A stretch of 64,000 nt of DNA from Amycolatopsis balhimycina FH 1894 (GCF_000384295.1 NZ_KB913037.1:4102868-4166867); one strand, 5' to 3'; positions 7,801 to 16,616 are shown, numbered from the stretch's first letter. Program-made: numbers and translations. Notes: a model not told the origin generated them from the letters alone.

Positions 7801-8301
7801 TCAGACCTCTTCGATGCCCGAAAGTTCGTCGATCACGTGCGGCACGAGCGAGGTCAGCGTCGCCATCCCGTCGCGGACCGCGGACCGCGAGCCGGCGAGG
7901 TTGACCACCAGGGTGCTGCCCGACACCCCGGCGAGCCCACGCGAAATCCCGGCGTCGACCGCACCGGCGGCCAGGCCGGACGCGCGGATCGCTTCGCTGA
8001 TGCCCGGGATGGGGCGGTCGAGCACACCGGCGGTGGCGTCGGGGGTGCGGTCACGCGGCAGCACACCGGTGCCGCCGACGGTGATCACCAGGTCGGCGCC
8101 GCCGATCACGGCCGTGTTGAGCGCGTTGCGGATCGCCGCGGTCTCGGCTTCGACGACCACGACACCGTCGACGATGAAGCCCGCTTCTTCGAGCAGCTCC
8201 GTGACCAGCGGGCCAGTGGTGTCCTCGTGTTCGCCGTGCGCCACGCGATCGTCCACGATGACCACGAGGGCCCGGCCCAGCCGTTGTGCACTCCGTTCCA
8301 T
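7801..8301 (-). CDS. moaB: Molybdenum cofactor biosynthesis protein MoaB/MogA
   Basis: A 166-aa protein of the MoaB/MogA family that adenylylates molybdopterin before metal insertion. The signature TVGGTGVLPRDRTPDAT is present, and NLAGSRSAVRDGMATL forms the C-terminal part. It fits the molybdo-oxidoreductase further along and occupies the same neighbourhood (mscL, mprAB) as moaB2 in M. tuberculosis. ATG 8301 is chosen over a much longer frame upstream because family homology begins there. Confidence 0.88.
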   Translation of the reverse strand: MERSAQRLGRALVVIVDDRVAHGEHEDTTGPLVTELLEEAGFIVDGVVVVEAETAAIRNALNTAVIGGADLVITVGGTGVLPRDRTPDATAGVLDRPIPGISEAIRASGLAAGAVDAGISRGLAGVSGSTLVVNLAGSRSAVRDGMATLTSLVPHVIDELSGIEEV

Positions 8302-8424
8302 GGCGCCCACCGTAGTCGGTTTCGCCCTCCCGGCGCCGGGAGGTGCCGGGTGAGTTCTGACGATTCGGTGACGTGGGCACGCGAGCCGGGGTGCGCCCCG
8401 GGCCAGGCGCCTAGCGTGGCCGGT

Positions 8425-9486
8425 ATGCGCGTGCTGGTCACCGGCGGAGCCGGGTTCATCGGGTCTCACATCGCCGATCTCCTGGCGGACGGGGGTGACG
8501 AGGTCGTGGTGCTGGACAACCTGCTCCCGACGGCCCACGGATCCTCCACCCCGCCGCCGTACACCGGCAGGCACCGCTTCCTGCGCGGCGACGTCACCGA
8601 CGCCGAAATCGTCGCGGAGCTGCTGGACGGCGTCGACGCGGTGTGCCACCAGGCGGCGGTGGTCGGGCACGGGATCGACCCGTCGGACGCGCCGTCGTAC
8701 GCCCTGCACAACGACTACGGCACGGCGGTGCTGCTGGCCGGGATGCACGCGGCCGGGGTGCGGAAGCTGGTGCTGGCGTCGTCGATGGTCGTCTACGGCG
8801 AAGGCCGGTACTCGTGCCCGGACCACGGCGTGGTGGTGCCGTCGCCGCGTCGCCGGTCCGATGTGGACGCCGGCCGGTTCGAGCCGCGGTGTCCCTCGTG
8901 CGAGGCCGAGCTGAGCTGGGCGCTCGTGCCCGAGGACGCGCCGCTGAACCCGCGCAGCACGTATGCGGCGACGAAGCTCGCGCAGGAACACCTGGCCGGT
9001 GCGTGGGCGCGCCAGACGGGCGGCGCCGCGTGGGCGATGCGCTACCACAACGTCTACGGCCCGCGGATGCCGCAGAACACGCCGTACGCCGGGGTCGCGT
9101 CGCTCTTCCGCTCGGCGCTCGTGCGCGGCGAGGCACCGCGGGTCCTGGAGGACGGCCGCCAGCAGCGCGACTTCGTCCACGTGCACGACGTCGCGAGGGC
9201 GAACGTCCTCGCACTGCGCACGGACGGCCCGGCAGGCGACATCATGCCGGTGAACGTCTGCTCCGGCACCCCGCACACGGTCGGCGAGCTGGCGGAGGAG
9301 CTGGCCCGGGCGTGCGACGGCCCGGCACCCCAGGTGATCGGCGGCGCGCGTGCCGCCGATGTCCGTCACGTCGTCGCCGATCCGGCCCGTGCCCGCGAGC
9401 TGCTGGGATTCACCGCGGAAATCGGCTTCGCAAAGGGCATCGCGGACTTCGCCACAGCGGAGCTCCGTGAACCGGTCTCCCTCTGA
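8425..9486 (+). CDS. NAD-dependent sugar epimerase/dehydratase, dTDP-rhamnose 4-epimerase-like
   Basis: A 353-aa extended SDR. The Rossmann motif GGAGFIGSH opens the protein, SSMVVYG carries the catalytic Ser region, and YAATK is the YxxxK pair. Between them is an insertion with a CPDHG and RCPSC cysteine arrangement, which I associate with dTDP-L-rhamnose 4-epimerase-like members (WbiB type). The substrate is therefore probably a dTDP-sugar, though UDP-sugars are not excluded. It is convergent with the downstream histidine kinase. Confidence 0.75.
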   Translation: MRVLVTGGAGFIGSHIADLLADGGDEVVVLDNLLPTAHGSSTPPPYTGRHRFLRGDVTDAEIVAELLDGVDAVCHQAAVVGHGIDPSDAPSYALHNDYGTAVLLAGMHAAGVRKLVLASSMVVYGEGRYSCPDHGVVVPSPRRRSDVDAGRFEPRCPSCEAELSWALVPEDAPLNPRSTYAATKLAQEHLAGAWARQTGGAAWAMRYHNVYGPRMPQNTPYAGVASLFRSALVRGEAPRVLEDGRQQRDFVHVHDVARANVLALRTDGPAGDIMPVNVCSGTPHTVGELAEELARACDGPAPQVIGGARAADVRHVVADPARARELLGFTAEIGFAKGIADFATAELREPVSL

Positions 9487-9501
9487 CGGGAACGGGTCCG
9501 G

Positions 9502-10551
9502 CTAAGACAGCGCCAGCGGCAGGCGGACCTCGAACCGGCACCCCGGTCCGTGGTTGTGGACGCCGATCTTCCCGCGGTGGGCCTCGACCAGGCCCTTGGC
9601 GATGGCCAGCCCGAGCCCGCCGCCGCTGGTGGTGCCTCCGCGCTCGGGTGTCCGCGCCTGCGTCCCGCGGAACGCGACGTCGAACACCCGGTTGATCTCG
9701 TCGTCCGGGATGCCGCCGCAGGAGTCGTCGACGGCCAGCAGGGCCTCGTCGCCGTCGACGCCGATCTGCACCGCGACCGTCCCGTCCGGCGGGGTGTGGC
9801 GGATCGCGTTGGACACCAGGTTCCGCACGATCCGGGCCAGTTCCGGGTCGCTGCCCGTCACCACCGGCCAGGTCGACGCCTTGGCGAGCACCCGGACCCG
9901 CTTCCGCTCGGCGACCGGGGACTGGGCGGCGACCGCGTCGCTGACGACGTCCCGCAGCGGCACCGCGGACATCGTGAGCTCCAGGGCGCCGGCGGTGATC
10001 CGGGAGAGCTCGAACAGGTCGCCGACCATCGCGGACAGGCGCCGGGTCTCGCCGCTGATCCGCTGGGCGTAGTCGGCGACCTCGTGGCGCTGGGAGACCA
10101 CGCCGTCGGCCAGCGCTTCGGCCATGGCCTGGATGCCGGCCAGCGGGCTGCGCAGGTCGTGGCTGATCCAGGCGACCAGCTCGCGCCGGGACGCCTCGGC
10201 CGCGCGCTCCCGCTCGCGTGCTTCCCGCTCCCACACGCTGCGGCGCGCGATGGCCCGGCCCAGGATGATCGCCGCCGGCACGGTGACCAGCCCGACGAGC
10301 AGGCAGACCAGCAGCATCGTGGTCAGCGCCGGGGTGAACATGAAACCGCTGATCCCGAGGACGCCGACCAGCGTGGCGAGCACCGGGATCAGCACCAGCA
10401 CGGTGAGCGTCGTGGCCAGCGAACCGCGGCGCAGGACGTAGAGCGCCACGCCACCCAGCGCCGCGACCGGCAGCGAGAACGCCAGCGCGAACGGCAGGAT
10501 GTGCCAGAGATGCGTCAGCATCTCCGAGAAGGACTCGCCTGAGCCGATCAT
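9502..10551 (-). CDS. Sensor histidine kinase
   Basis: A 349-aa membrane kinase with several N-terminal hydrophobic helices (residues about 10-95), almost no extracellular sensor domain, a short linker, the dimerisation/H-box WISHDLRSPLAGIQ, an N-box (RNLVSNAIRHTPPDG) and the ATP-binding GGGLGLAIAKGLVEAH. Its ATG overlaps the response-regulator stop as ATGA. The short sensor region suggests it detects a membrane or envelope signal. It forms an operon with the regulator and the polytopic protein upstream. Confidence 0.9.
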   Translation of the reverse strand: MIGSGESFSEMLTHLWHILPFALAFSLPVAALGGVALYVLRRGSLATTLTVLVLIPVLATLVGVLGISGFMFTPALTTMLLVCLLVGLVTVPAAIILGRAIARRSVWEREARERERAAEASRRELVAWISHDLRSPLAGIQAMAEALADGVVSQRHEVADYAQRISGETRRLSAMVGDLFELSRITAGALELTMSAVPLRDVVSDAVAAQSPVAERKRVRVLAKASTWPVVTGSDPELARIVRNLVSNAIRHTPPDGTVAVQIGVDGDEALLAVDDSCGGIPDDEINRVFDVAFRGTQARTPERGGTTSGGGLGLAIAKGLVEAHRGKIGVHNHGPGCRFEVRLPLALS

Positions 10552-11249
10552 TGAGACTCCCGGTCGTAGCGGTAACCGACGCCCCACACCGTTGCCACCC
10601 GGACCGGCTTGGCCGGGTCGCGCTCGATCTTCTCGCGCAACCGTCGCACGTGGACGGTCACTGTGGACTGGTCGCCGAAGTCCCAGCCCCACACCTTCTC
10701 CAGCAGGTCCGCGCGTGAATAGGCGGCGCCGGGGTGGGCGAGGAAGAACGCCAGCAGGTCGAACTCACGGGTGGTGAGGGGCAGTTCCCGGCCGGCGAGG
10801 GTCGCGGTGCGCGCGGTCATCTGCAGGCACAGATCGCCGTCCACGAGTTCCGCGGCGACCGGTGCCGGGCGCGGCATCCGCACGCGGCGCAGCACCGAGG
10901 CCACGCGCAGGGCGAGTTCCCTCGGGCTGAAGGGTTTCGTCACGTAGTCGTCGGCGCCGAGCTGGAGCCCGGCGATGCGGTTCTCCTCCTCGCCGAGGGC
11001 GGTGAGCATGACGATCGGCACCTGGCTGATCTGCCGGAGCCGCTTGCACACCTCCAGGCCGGTGATCCCGGGCATCATGACGTCGAGGACGACGAGGTCG
11101 GGCTCGTGCGCGGCGAACTTCGCCAGCCCCTCGGCGCCGTCGCCTGCCATGTCGACGGTGAACCCGGCCACCTCGAGGTAGCGGCGGACGACGTCGCGGA
11201 CCGTCTCGTCGTCGTCGACCACGAGGACCCGCCCGACCTGATCGTTCAT
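10548..11249 (-). CDS. OmpR-family response regulator
   Basis: A 233-aa regulator. The receiver domain (about 8-120) has the acidic pocket DDDE, the phospho-acceptor Asp in VVLDVMMPG, the Thr in MLTAL and the Lys in VTKPF. The C-terminal winged helix contains LTTREFDLLAFFLAHPG and the recognition helix STVTVHVRRLREKIE. ATG 11249 fits the GGGAG upstream better than the adjacent GTG. A direct repeat with 11-bp period upstream of the operon could be its own binding site. Confidence 0.93.
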   Translation of the reverse strand: MNDQVGRVLVVDDDETVRDVVRRYLEVAGFTVDMAGDGAEGLAKFAAHEPDLVVLDVMMPGITGLEVCKRLRQISQVPIVMLTALGEEENRIAGLQLGADDYVTKPFSPRELALRVASVLRRVRMPRPAPVAAELVDGDLCLQMTARTATLAGRELPLTTREFDLLAFFLAHPGAAYSRADLLEKVWGWDFGDQSTVTVHVRRLREKIERDPAKPVRVATVWGVGYRYDRESQ

Positions 11250-11259
11250 CACGTCTCCC

Positions 11260-12693
11260 TCACCAGCCGGTCAGCAGCAGGTGGTTGACCACCAGCGCCG
11301 TCGCGGCCTGCGCGGCGAGCCACCACCGGCGTCCGGGCCGCGGCAGCAACGCCGTCATCGGCAGCAACCACACCCCGAACGGTAGCCAGATCCGCTCGGT
11401 CTCGGCTTTCGACAGGCCCGAAACATCGGCGAAGACGATGGTGAGCAGAGCTGCCACGCCCAGGAGCAGGACCGGGTCGGCGAGCACCGCACGGCGTGGC
11501 GGCAGGAACGTCTCGGCGAGCCCCCGCCGGAGGGCGGCCACCACCGCGGGGCCGAGGGCGACGGTCACCGCCGCCAGATCCGCCCAGACCCAGTACGAGT
11601 AGGGCCGGACCAGCGCGACTCCCTGGTAGTAGCGCTCGACGACCAGGTGATAGCCGTCGAGCCACCAGAAGCCCGCCCAGGCGAAAAGGCCGACGACGGC
11701 CAGCGCCGCGGTGATCGCCAGGGCCGCGGCGCGCCACTGCCTGCCGAGGACGGCCACTGTCGCCGCGAGCAGGCCGAGCAGCACCAGGCCGTAGGACAGG
11801 AAGATCCCGAAGCCGAGCAGCACACCGGCCGCCAGCCCAGCCGGCACGGCGAACCGGCGGCCTTGGGTGAACCCCTTCGCGGACAACGCGAGCAGGGCCA
11901 GTCCGGTGGCGGTCACTCCGGCGAACAGACCATCGGCCGAGACGCCGATCCACACCGCGCCGGGGGTGAGCACGGCGAACGGCAGCACCGCGCGGGCCGC
12001 CTCGGCCCGGCCGAGCAGGGCCACCGTGGCGGGCACGGCCACCGCTACCAGGCTGCCGGCGAGCACGACCGCCGTGGCCGCCCACGCGCCGCCGTGCAGG
12101 CCGAGCCGGTCCAGCCAGACGAAGACGAGCGTCGCGCCCGGCGGGTGCCCGGACACGTGCGTCGTCCACGAGTCCGGCTGGAAGTCGAGAATGCGGGAGG
12201 AGAACTCACGCACCATCCGCGGGATGTCGGTGATGCCGGGCACCTCGTGGAGGTACTCCTGCGGAATGGTGAGGTGCCCGGCGAACCCGCGGGACCAGCC
12301 GTCGACCATGGCCAGCGAGAAGATCCAGGCGAGCGAGGCGAGATAGCCGGCGGCGAGCGCGCGGCGCCACGGCAGGCGGGCGGCCAGCACCGGACCGTGG
12401 AGCACCACCGCGAGCGCGACGAGCACGGCGAACACCGAGCCCGGGCCGACGTGCGGCAGCCAGTCGGCGAACAACGGCGGCGCGAACACGAAGATGACCA
12501 CGCCGGAGTGCGGCCGGTTGTAGTACAGGCCGACCGCGGTGGCCGCGGCGACGAGCACCACGGCCGCAGCCACGGCGAGGAGATCGGCGCGGTGCCCGCG
12601 CCGATCACGTGCCGGGACACCGGGGTCGGCATCGGGTTCACGGACAGGCGGCTCGGCGAGCCGGGCTGCCGGGTTCGGCTCGCTCATCGTCAT
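11260..12693 (-). CDS. Polytopic membrane protein, possible GT-C-type glycosyltransferase
   Basis: About 477 aa with roughly ten to twelve hydrophobic helices after a 45-residue charged cytoplasmic N-terminus. Between the first helices lie acidic or aromatic loops such as YYNRPHSGVV, and a central loop carries DSWTTHVSGHPPGATL. The layout resembles GT-C mannosyl- or glucosyltransferases that use lipid-phosphate sugars, and a GT2 gene of the type that makes them is divergent from it. Homology is not certain. It is first in an operon with the regulator and kinase, ten bases ahead of the regulator. ATG 12693 or 12687 (MSEPN) may be the start. Confidence 0.6.
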   Translation of the reverse strand: MTMSEPNPAARLAEPPVREPDADPGVPARDRRGHRADLLAVAAAVVLVAAATAVGLYYNRPHSGVVIFVFAPPLFADWLPHVGPGSVFAVLVALAVVLHGPVLAARLPWRRALAAGYLASLAWIFSLAMVDGWSRGFAGHLTIPQEYLHEVPGITDIPRMVREFSSRILDFQPDSWTTHVSGHPPGATLVFVWLDRLGLHGGAWAATAVVLAGSLVAVAVPATVALLGRAEAARAVLPFAVLTPGAVWIGVSADGLFAGVTATGLALLALSAKGFTQGRRFAVPAGLAAGVLLGFGIFLSYGLVLLGLLAATVAVLGRQWRAAALAITAALAVVGLFAWAGFWWLDGYHLVVERYYQGVALVRPYSYWVWADLAAVTVALGPAVVAALRRGLAETFLPPRRAVLADPVLLLGVAALLTIVFADVSGLSKAETERIWLPFGVWLLPMTALLPRPGRRWWLAAQAATALVVNHLLLTGW

Positions 12694-12738
12694 CCACCCT
12701 AGGACCGAGGAAGGCCGTCCGCACGCCCGGAACCGCAG

Positions 12739-12756
12739 CCGTAACGACGCGGTAAG
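12739..12756. promoter_or_regulatory. Candidate OmpR-type direct-repeat site
   Basis: On the minus strand TTACCG and TTACGG occur with an 11-bp period (CTTACCGCGTCGTTACGG), the spacing usual for OmpR-family regulator dimers. The site lies in the divergent promoter region between the membrane protein-regulator-kinase operon and the GT2 operon, so the regulator could control both. A further CGGTAAG sits about 20 bp away. The assignment rests on pattern only. Confidence 0.4.
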
Positions 12757-12831
12757 AACTCGTCGGATGTCATGATTCGGTAAGCGCCACAAGGGTTCTC
12801 CGGCGTTCCGCGCGGACTTACGGTCGGCACC

Positions 12832-13491
12832 GTGACTGACTCAGACGTGGACGTCGTCCTACCCTGCCTCGACGAAGCGGGTGCCCTGCCCGGCGTGCTG
12901 GCCGGCCTCCCGCCGGGCTATCGCGCGATCGTGGTCGACAACGGTTCGGCCGACGGCTCGCCCGAAGTGGCGGCCTCGCTCGGCGCGAAGGTCGTCCACG
13001 AGCCGCGCCGCGGCTACGGCGCGGCCGTGCACGCGGGACTCGAGGCCGCCACCGCCGACATCGTGTGCTTCGCAGACGCCGACGGGTCCCTGGACCTCGC
13101 CGACCTGCCGCGGCTGGTGGCTGCCGTCGAGGGCGGCGCGGACCTGGCCGTCGGCCGCCGGGTGCCGACCGGTCCCGGGGTGTGGCCGTGGCACGCGCGG
13201 GCGGGCAACGTCGTGCTGGCGCTGCTGTTGCGCAACCGCGGGCTGCCGGTGCGGGACATCGCGCCCCTGCGGGCCGCGGACCGGCTGGCACTGCTCCGCC
13301 TGGGCGTCGCCGATCGAGCGTTCGGCTACCCCCTCGAGCTGCTGATCAAGGCGCAGCGCGCCGGGTGGCGGGTCCGCGAGTTCGACGTCCGCTACGGCGA
13401 ACGCGCCAAGGGCACGAAGTCGAAGGTCTCCGGATCGGTGCGGGGCACGCTGCGCGCGGTCCGCGACTTCGGGCGGGTGCTGGCCCGATGA
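12832..13491 (+). CDS. Family 2 glycosyltransferase
   Basis: A 219-aa soluble GT2 enzyme of the polyprenyl-phosphate-sugar synthase type. VDVVLPCLDEAGALPGVLA opens the GT-A fold, VVDNGSADGS follows, and FADADGSLDLADL carries the metal-binding DxD. There are no C-terminal TM helices, so it would charge a lipid phosphate at the membrane face. It starts the coupled operon that continues with the DUF2064 protein. GTG 12832 is the start that gives full family length. Confidence 0.85.
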   Translation: MTDSDVDVVLPCLDEAGALPGVLAGLPPGYRAIVVDNGSADGSPEVAASLGAKVVHEPRRGYGAAVHAGLEAATADIVCFADADGSLDLADLPRLVAAVEGGADLAVGRRVPTGPGVWPWHARAGNVVLALLLRNRGLPVRDIAPLRAADRLALLRLGVADRAFGYPLELLIKAQRAGWRVREFDVRYGERAKGTKSKVSGSVRGTLRAVRDFGRVLAR

Positions 13492-14195
13492 CCGGCTCGA
13501 TGACTGACCCGGCAACACCGCCGTTCGTCCTGCTGGTCGTGGCCAAAGCGCCGGTCCCGGGACTGGCCAAGACCCGGCTTTGCCCGCCCGCGACACCGCC
13601 CCAGGCCGCCGAGATCGCCGCGGCCGCGCTGCTCGACACGCTCGACGCCGTCTGCGCGGTGCCCGGTGCCATGCCCGTCGTCGCCATGACCGGCGACCTC
13701 GGCGCCGCGGCCCGCACCGCCGAAATCTCCATGGCGCTGCGGCGCGTCACCGCCATCCCGCAGCGTGGCTGGGACTTCGGCGCCCGGCTGGCGAACGCCC
13801 ACGCGGACGCCGCCGCGGTGCACGCCGGCCTGCCGAGCCTGCAGATCGGCATGGACACCCCGCAGGTCACGCCGGCGTCCCTCGCCGCGGCGGCCGCACC
13901 GATCCGGCACGGCGGGCGCGACTCGGTGCTCGGCCCGGCCGCGGACGGCGGCTGGTGGGCGCTGGGGCTCGCCGAGCCACGACACGCCCAGGTCCTCGCG
14001 GGCGTCCCGATGTCCCGCGACGACACCGGCGTACGCACGTGGCGGGCGCTCACCTCGTGCGGACTCCGGCCGGGCAAGGCCGCGCTGCTGTCCGATGTGG
14101 ACACGATGGCGGACGCCCGCGCGGTGGCGGCGGCGTGCCCGGACGGCCGGTTCGCCCGCGCCGTCGCGGCGGTCGGCCGACGGGCGGCCGCGTGA
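13488..14195 (+). CDS. DUF2064 / TIGR04282-type glycosyltransferase-like protein
   Basis: A 235-aa protein of the DUF2064 family with a nucleotidyl/glycosyltransferase-like fold. VVAKAPVPGLAKTRL is the N-terminal phosphate-binding signature, and GMDTPQVTP and LGPAADGGWWALGL are the central conserved motifs. Members are named after arsenosugar biosynthesis in some genomes, but here the neighbours are a GT2 and a methyltransferase with no arsenic genes, so only a transferase role in the same pathway is inferred. It overlaps the preceding gene by ATGA. Confidence 0.8.
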   Translation: MTGSMTDPATPPFVLLVVAKAPVPGLAKTRLCPPATPPQAAEIAAAALLDTLDAVCAVPGAMPVVAMTGDLGAAARTAEISMALRRVTAIPQRGWDFGARLANAHADAAAVHAGLPSLQIGMDTPQVTPASLAAAAAPIRHGGRDSVLGPAADGGWWALGLAEPRHAQVLAGVPMSRDDTGVRTWRALTSCGLRPGKAALLSDVDTMADARAVAAACPDGRFARAVAAVGRRAAA

Positions 14196-14827
14196 TGACC
14201 GCCCCGGCGACCACCGGCAACGAGTTCGACCGCGGCCTGCTCGGCCACCGGTGCTGGCTCGAACTGGCGAACGGCGAACGGATCGAGCTGCCGGTCGAAC
14301 GCTGGACCGAGCCCTCCGACGGCGACGACGTCCTGCTCGACGCCTGTTCCGGTCCCACTCTCGACATCGGATGCGGACCCGGCAGGCTCACCGCCGCGCT
14401 GGCCGGGCGCGGGGTCGTCGCGCTCGGGGTGGACAGCTCGCGCACGGCCGTCCACCTGACCCGCCGCCGCGGCGGGAACGCGTTGCAGCGCAACGTCTTC
14501 GACCAGCTGCCGGGCGAGGGCCGGTGGCGGCACGCCCTGCTCGCCGACGGCAACATCGGCATCGGCGGCGACCCGGCGGCGCTGCTGCGGCGCGTGACGC
14601 AGCTGATCGCGGCCGACGGCGACGTCCTCGTCGAACTGGAGCCGCCCGGGCACGGCCTGCGGCACTCGCGCGTCCGGCTGCGGCCCGGACACGCCGACGT
14701 CGCCTGGTTCACCTGGGCCTGGGTCGGGGTGGACGCGATCGCCCAAGTCGCCGTGCGCGCCGGGCTGCGTGTCGTCTGGACGACCCGGCACGGTCACCGC
14801 TGGTTCGCACGATTGGAGCGGTCGTGA
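14195..14827 (+). CDS. Class I SAM-dependent methyltransferase
   Basis: A 210-aa Rossmann-fold methyltransferase. Motif I is LDIGCGPGRLTAALAGRG, the acidic residue after strand 2 is VDSSRTA, and LLADGNIGIGGDP is motif IV. The small size leaves no extra domain and no substrate clue. It is sandwiched, with overlapping start and stop codons, between the DUF2064 gene and the molybdo-oxidoreductase, so all are co-translated. Confidence 0.85.
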   Translation: MTAPATTGNEFDRGLLGHRCWLELANGERIELPVERWTEPSDGDDVLLDACSGPTLDIGCGPGRLTAALAGRGVVALGVDSSRTAVHLTRRRGGNALQRNVFDQLPGEGRWRHALLADGNIGIGGDPAALLRRVTQLIAADGDVLVELEPPGHGLRHSRVRLRPGHADVAWFTWAWVGVDAIAQVAVRAGLRVVWTTRHGHRWFARLERS

Positions 14828-15957
14828 AGCTGCGCATCCCGATGAAGCTGCCGATCCCGACGGAAGACCAGTTCAAGGCATCCGCACACGACGAACGGGT
14901 GACGTCGAAGATCGGGCTGGCGCTCGCGATCACGTTCACGACGTGCTTCGTGACGGGCCTGATCAGCCACCTGATCCAGCACCCGCCGACGTGGTTCTTC
15001 TGGCCCAGCCGCCCGGTCGGGCTATACCGCGTCACGCAGGGGCTGCACGTGATCTCCGGTGTGGCGTCGGTTCCCTTGCTCCTCGCGAAACTGTGGAGCG
15101 TCTACCCGAAGCTGTTCGGCCGTCCGCTGGTCCGCTCGCTTCCGCATGCCCTGGAGCGGCTGTCGATCCTCGTGCTGTCCGGTGCGGCGTTCTTCGAGCT
15201 GACGACCGGGCTGCTGAACGTCGCGCAGAACTACCCGTGGGGTTTCTACTTCCCGCAGGTGCACTACGCGGTCGCGTGGCTGGCGATCGGCTCGATCCTG
15301 GTGCACGTAGCGGTGAAGCTGCCGATCATCCGGCGCGGCCTGAGCCGGAGCACCGCTGAGGAGCCGCCCGCCGAGGGGCTGTCCCGGCGGGGTTTCCTGC
15401 TCACCACCGGGCTGGCGACCGGCGTCGCCGTCGTGGCCACCGCGGGCGCGACCGTCCCGTTCCTCCGCGGCGTCTCCGGCCTTTCCTGGAGGACCGGCAA
15501 GGGCACCCAGCACCTCCCCGTGAACCGCACGGCAGCGGCCGCGGGCGTCACGTGGTCGCCGAGCTGGCGCCTCTCGGTGGTGACCCCGCGCGGCACGACG
15601 GAGTTCTCGCTCGACGAGCTTCGCGCCCTGCCGCAGACGACGGCGGAACTGCCGATCGCGTGTGTGGAAGGCTGGAGCCAGTCGGCCACCTGGCGCGGAA
15701 TCTCCTTGCCGGCGCTGCTGAAAGCCGCCGGCGCCCGGCCAGGGACCTCGGTGCGAGTGTCCTCTTTGGAGCGTTCCGGGCTCTACGGCGTCAGCGTGCT
15801 GCCCGGCGAACACACGGCCGACGACCTGACGCTGCTGGCCCTGGAGCTGAACGGCGAGGTCCTCGCCCCCGACCACGGCTTCCCGTGCCGGATCATCGCC
15901 CCGAACCGGCCCGGCGTGCTGCAGACGAAATGGGTCACGAAGCTGGAGGCGCTGTGA
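14824..15957 (+). CDS. Membrane molybdopterin oxidoreductase, cytochrome b-type TM domain fused to sulfite-oxidase fold
   Basis: A 377-aa two-part enzyme. Four TM helices (about 30-52, 70-93, 112-133, 146-168) carry histidines suited to b-heme ligation. SRRGFLL (187-193) then precedes a fifth helix and an extracytoplasmic sulfite-oxidase-like domain with the Moco cysteine in IACVEGWSQSATW (Cys280). This looks like a fusion of an MsrQ-like membrane subunit with an MsrP/YedY-like catalytic domain. The Arg pair before the last helix suggests Tat translocation of that domain. The substrate is unknown; oxidised-methionine repair is the nearest family precedent. GTG start overlaps the methyltransferase stop. 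Confidence 0.85.
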   Translation: MKLRIPMKLPIPTEDQFKASAHDERVTSKIGLALAITFTTCFVTGLISHLIQHPPTWFFWPSRPVGLYRVTQGLHVISGVASVPLLLAKLWSVYPKLFGRPLVRSLPHALERLSILVLSGAAFFELTTGLLNVAQNYPWGFYFPQVHYAVAWLAIGSILVHVAVKLPIIRRGLSRSTAEEPPAEGLSRRGFLLTTGLATGVAVVATAGATVPFLRGVSGLSWRTGKGTQHLPVNRTAAAAGVTWSPSWRLSVVTPRGTTEFSLDELRALPQTTAELPIACVEGWSQSATWRGISLPALLKAAGARPGTSVRVSSLERSGLYGVSVLPGEHTADDLTLLALELNGEVLAPDHGFPCRIIAPNRPGVLQTKWVTKLEAL

Positions 15958-16478
15958 AGACCGCCCGTGCGCTCCTCGCCCTGCCTGGCCTCGCGGCGCT
16001 GGCGTGGGGCGTGGTGCTGTTCGCCGAGTACGCGCTGCCCCTGCGTCCGGACGTCTTCGGCGCAGTCGGCTGGATCGTCGGCGGCCCGATCCTCAACGAC
16101 GCGGTCGTCGCCCCGCTGACGGCGCTGCTCGGCGTCGTCCTGGCCCGCGTCCTCCCGCCACCGTGGAAAGCCCCGGTCGTCGCCGCCACGGTGATCACCG
16201 GCGTGCTGGCTATCCTGGCGTTCCCGTTGCTCTGGCGTCCGTACGGCACCCCGCCGATGCCCGGCCTCCACGACACCAGCCCGGCCCTCGGCCTGGCCCT
16301 CACCGTGGCCACGGTCTGGCTCGTCGCCATCCTGACGGCCCTGGCCCACCGTGTCGTCCCCCCAATCACACGTGATGCCCCGCCAATCACACGTGATGCC
16401 CGCCCGATCACGCGAGATGCCCCTCCCGTCACGCGAACCGATCCTCCGGGCCCGCCCGCCGACCGTCCGGGTCCCTGA
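15954..16478 (+). CDS. Small polytopic membrane protein with repeat-encoded tail
   Basis: A 174-aa protein with about four hydrophobic helices (residues about 6-24, 37-62, 70-88, 105-125), last gene of the operon, starting at a GTG that overlaps the previous stop. Its C-terminal 45 residues are a proline-rich repeat (PITRDAP, seven-residue period) encoded by a 21-bp DNA repeat that recurs outside any gene at about 57710. The tail thus looks acquired by repeat insertion at the 3' end. Function unknown; it may be an accessory to the oxidoreductase. Confidence 0.7.
   Translation: MKTARALLALPGLAALAWGVVLFAEYALPLRPDVFGAVGWIVGGPILNDAVVAPLTALLGVVLARVLPPPWKAPVVAATVITGVLAILAFPLLWRPYGTPPMPGLHDTSPALGLALTVATVWLVAILTALAHRVVPPITRDAPPITRDARPITRDAPPVTRTDPPGPPADRPGP
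16352..16440 (+). repeat. 21-bp palindromic tandem repeats, locus A
   Basis: Three to four units with a 21-bp period, each centred on ATCAC(A/G)CG(T/A)GAT followed by GCCC. The core is a near-perfect 12-bp palindrome. The preceding GTGTCGTCCCC is also present at locus B (57709-57781). Here the units are in frame in a gene's 3' end. Later units are degenerate. Confidence 0.8.
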
Positions 16479-16493
16479 ATCCGGCACAAATGC

Positions 16494-16535
16494 GGCCACG
16501 CGCGACCGGCATCGAGTGCCTGGTCGCGCGTGGCC
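16494..16535. terminator. Bidirectional terminator hairpin
   Basis: A perfect 14-bp stem (GGCCACGCGCGACC and its complement) with a 14-base loop that contains a further GGCA/TGCC pair. It lies between the convergent membrane-protein and htrA genes. There is no strong U-tract, which is common in actinobacteria. Confidence 0.7.
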
Positions 16536-16616
16536 TTGTGGGTCCGGCCCCGGAAAACGGGGGTCGAGCCGAAGTTGGTCTCGGCCGCACCGGGCGGCCG
16601 AGCGACGGGAAACGGA

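Noticed and set aside
7801..9369. A 522-codon minus-strand frame covering moaB and the epimerase
   Set aside because: Only its last 166 codons match a family (MoaB). The rest is antisense to the epimerase, which has full motifs on the plus strand.
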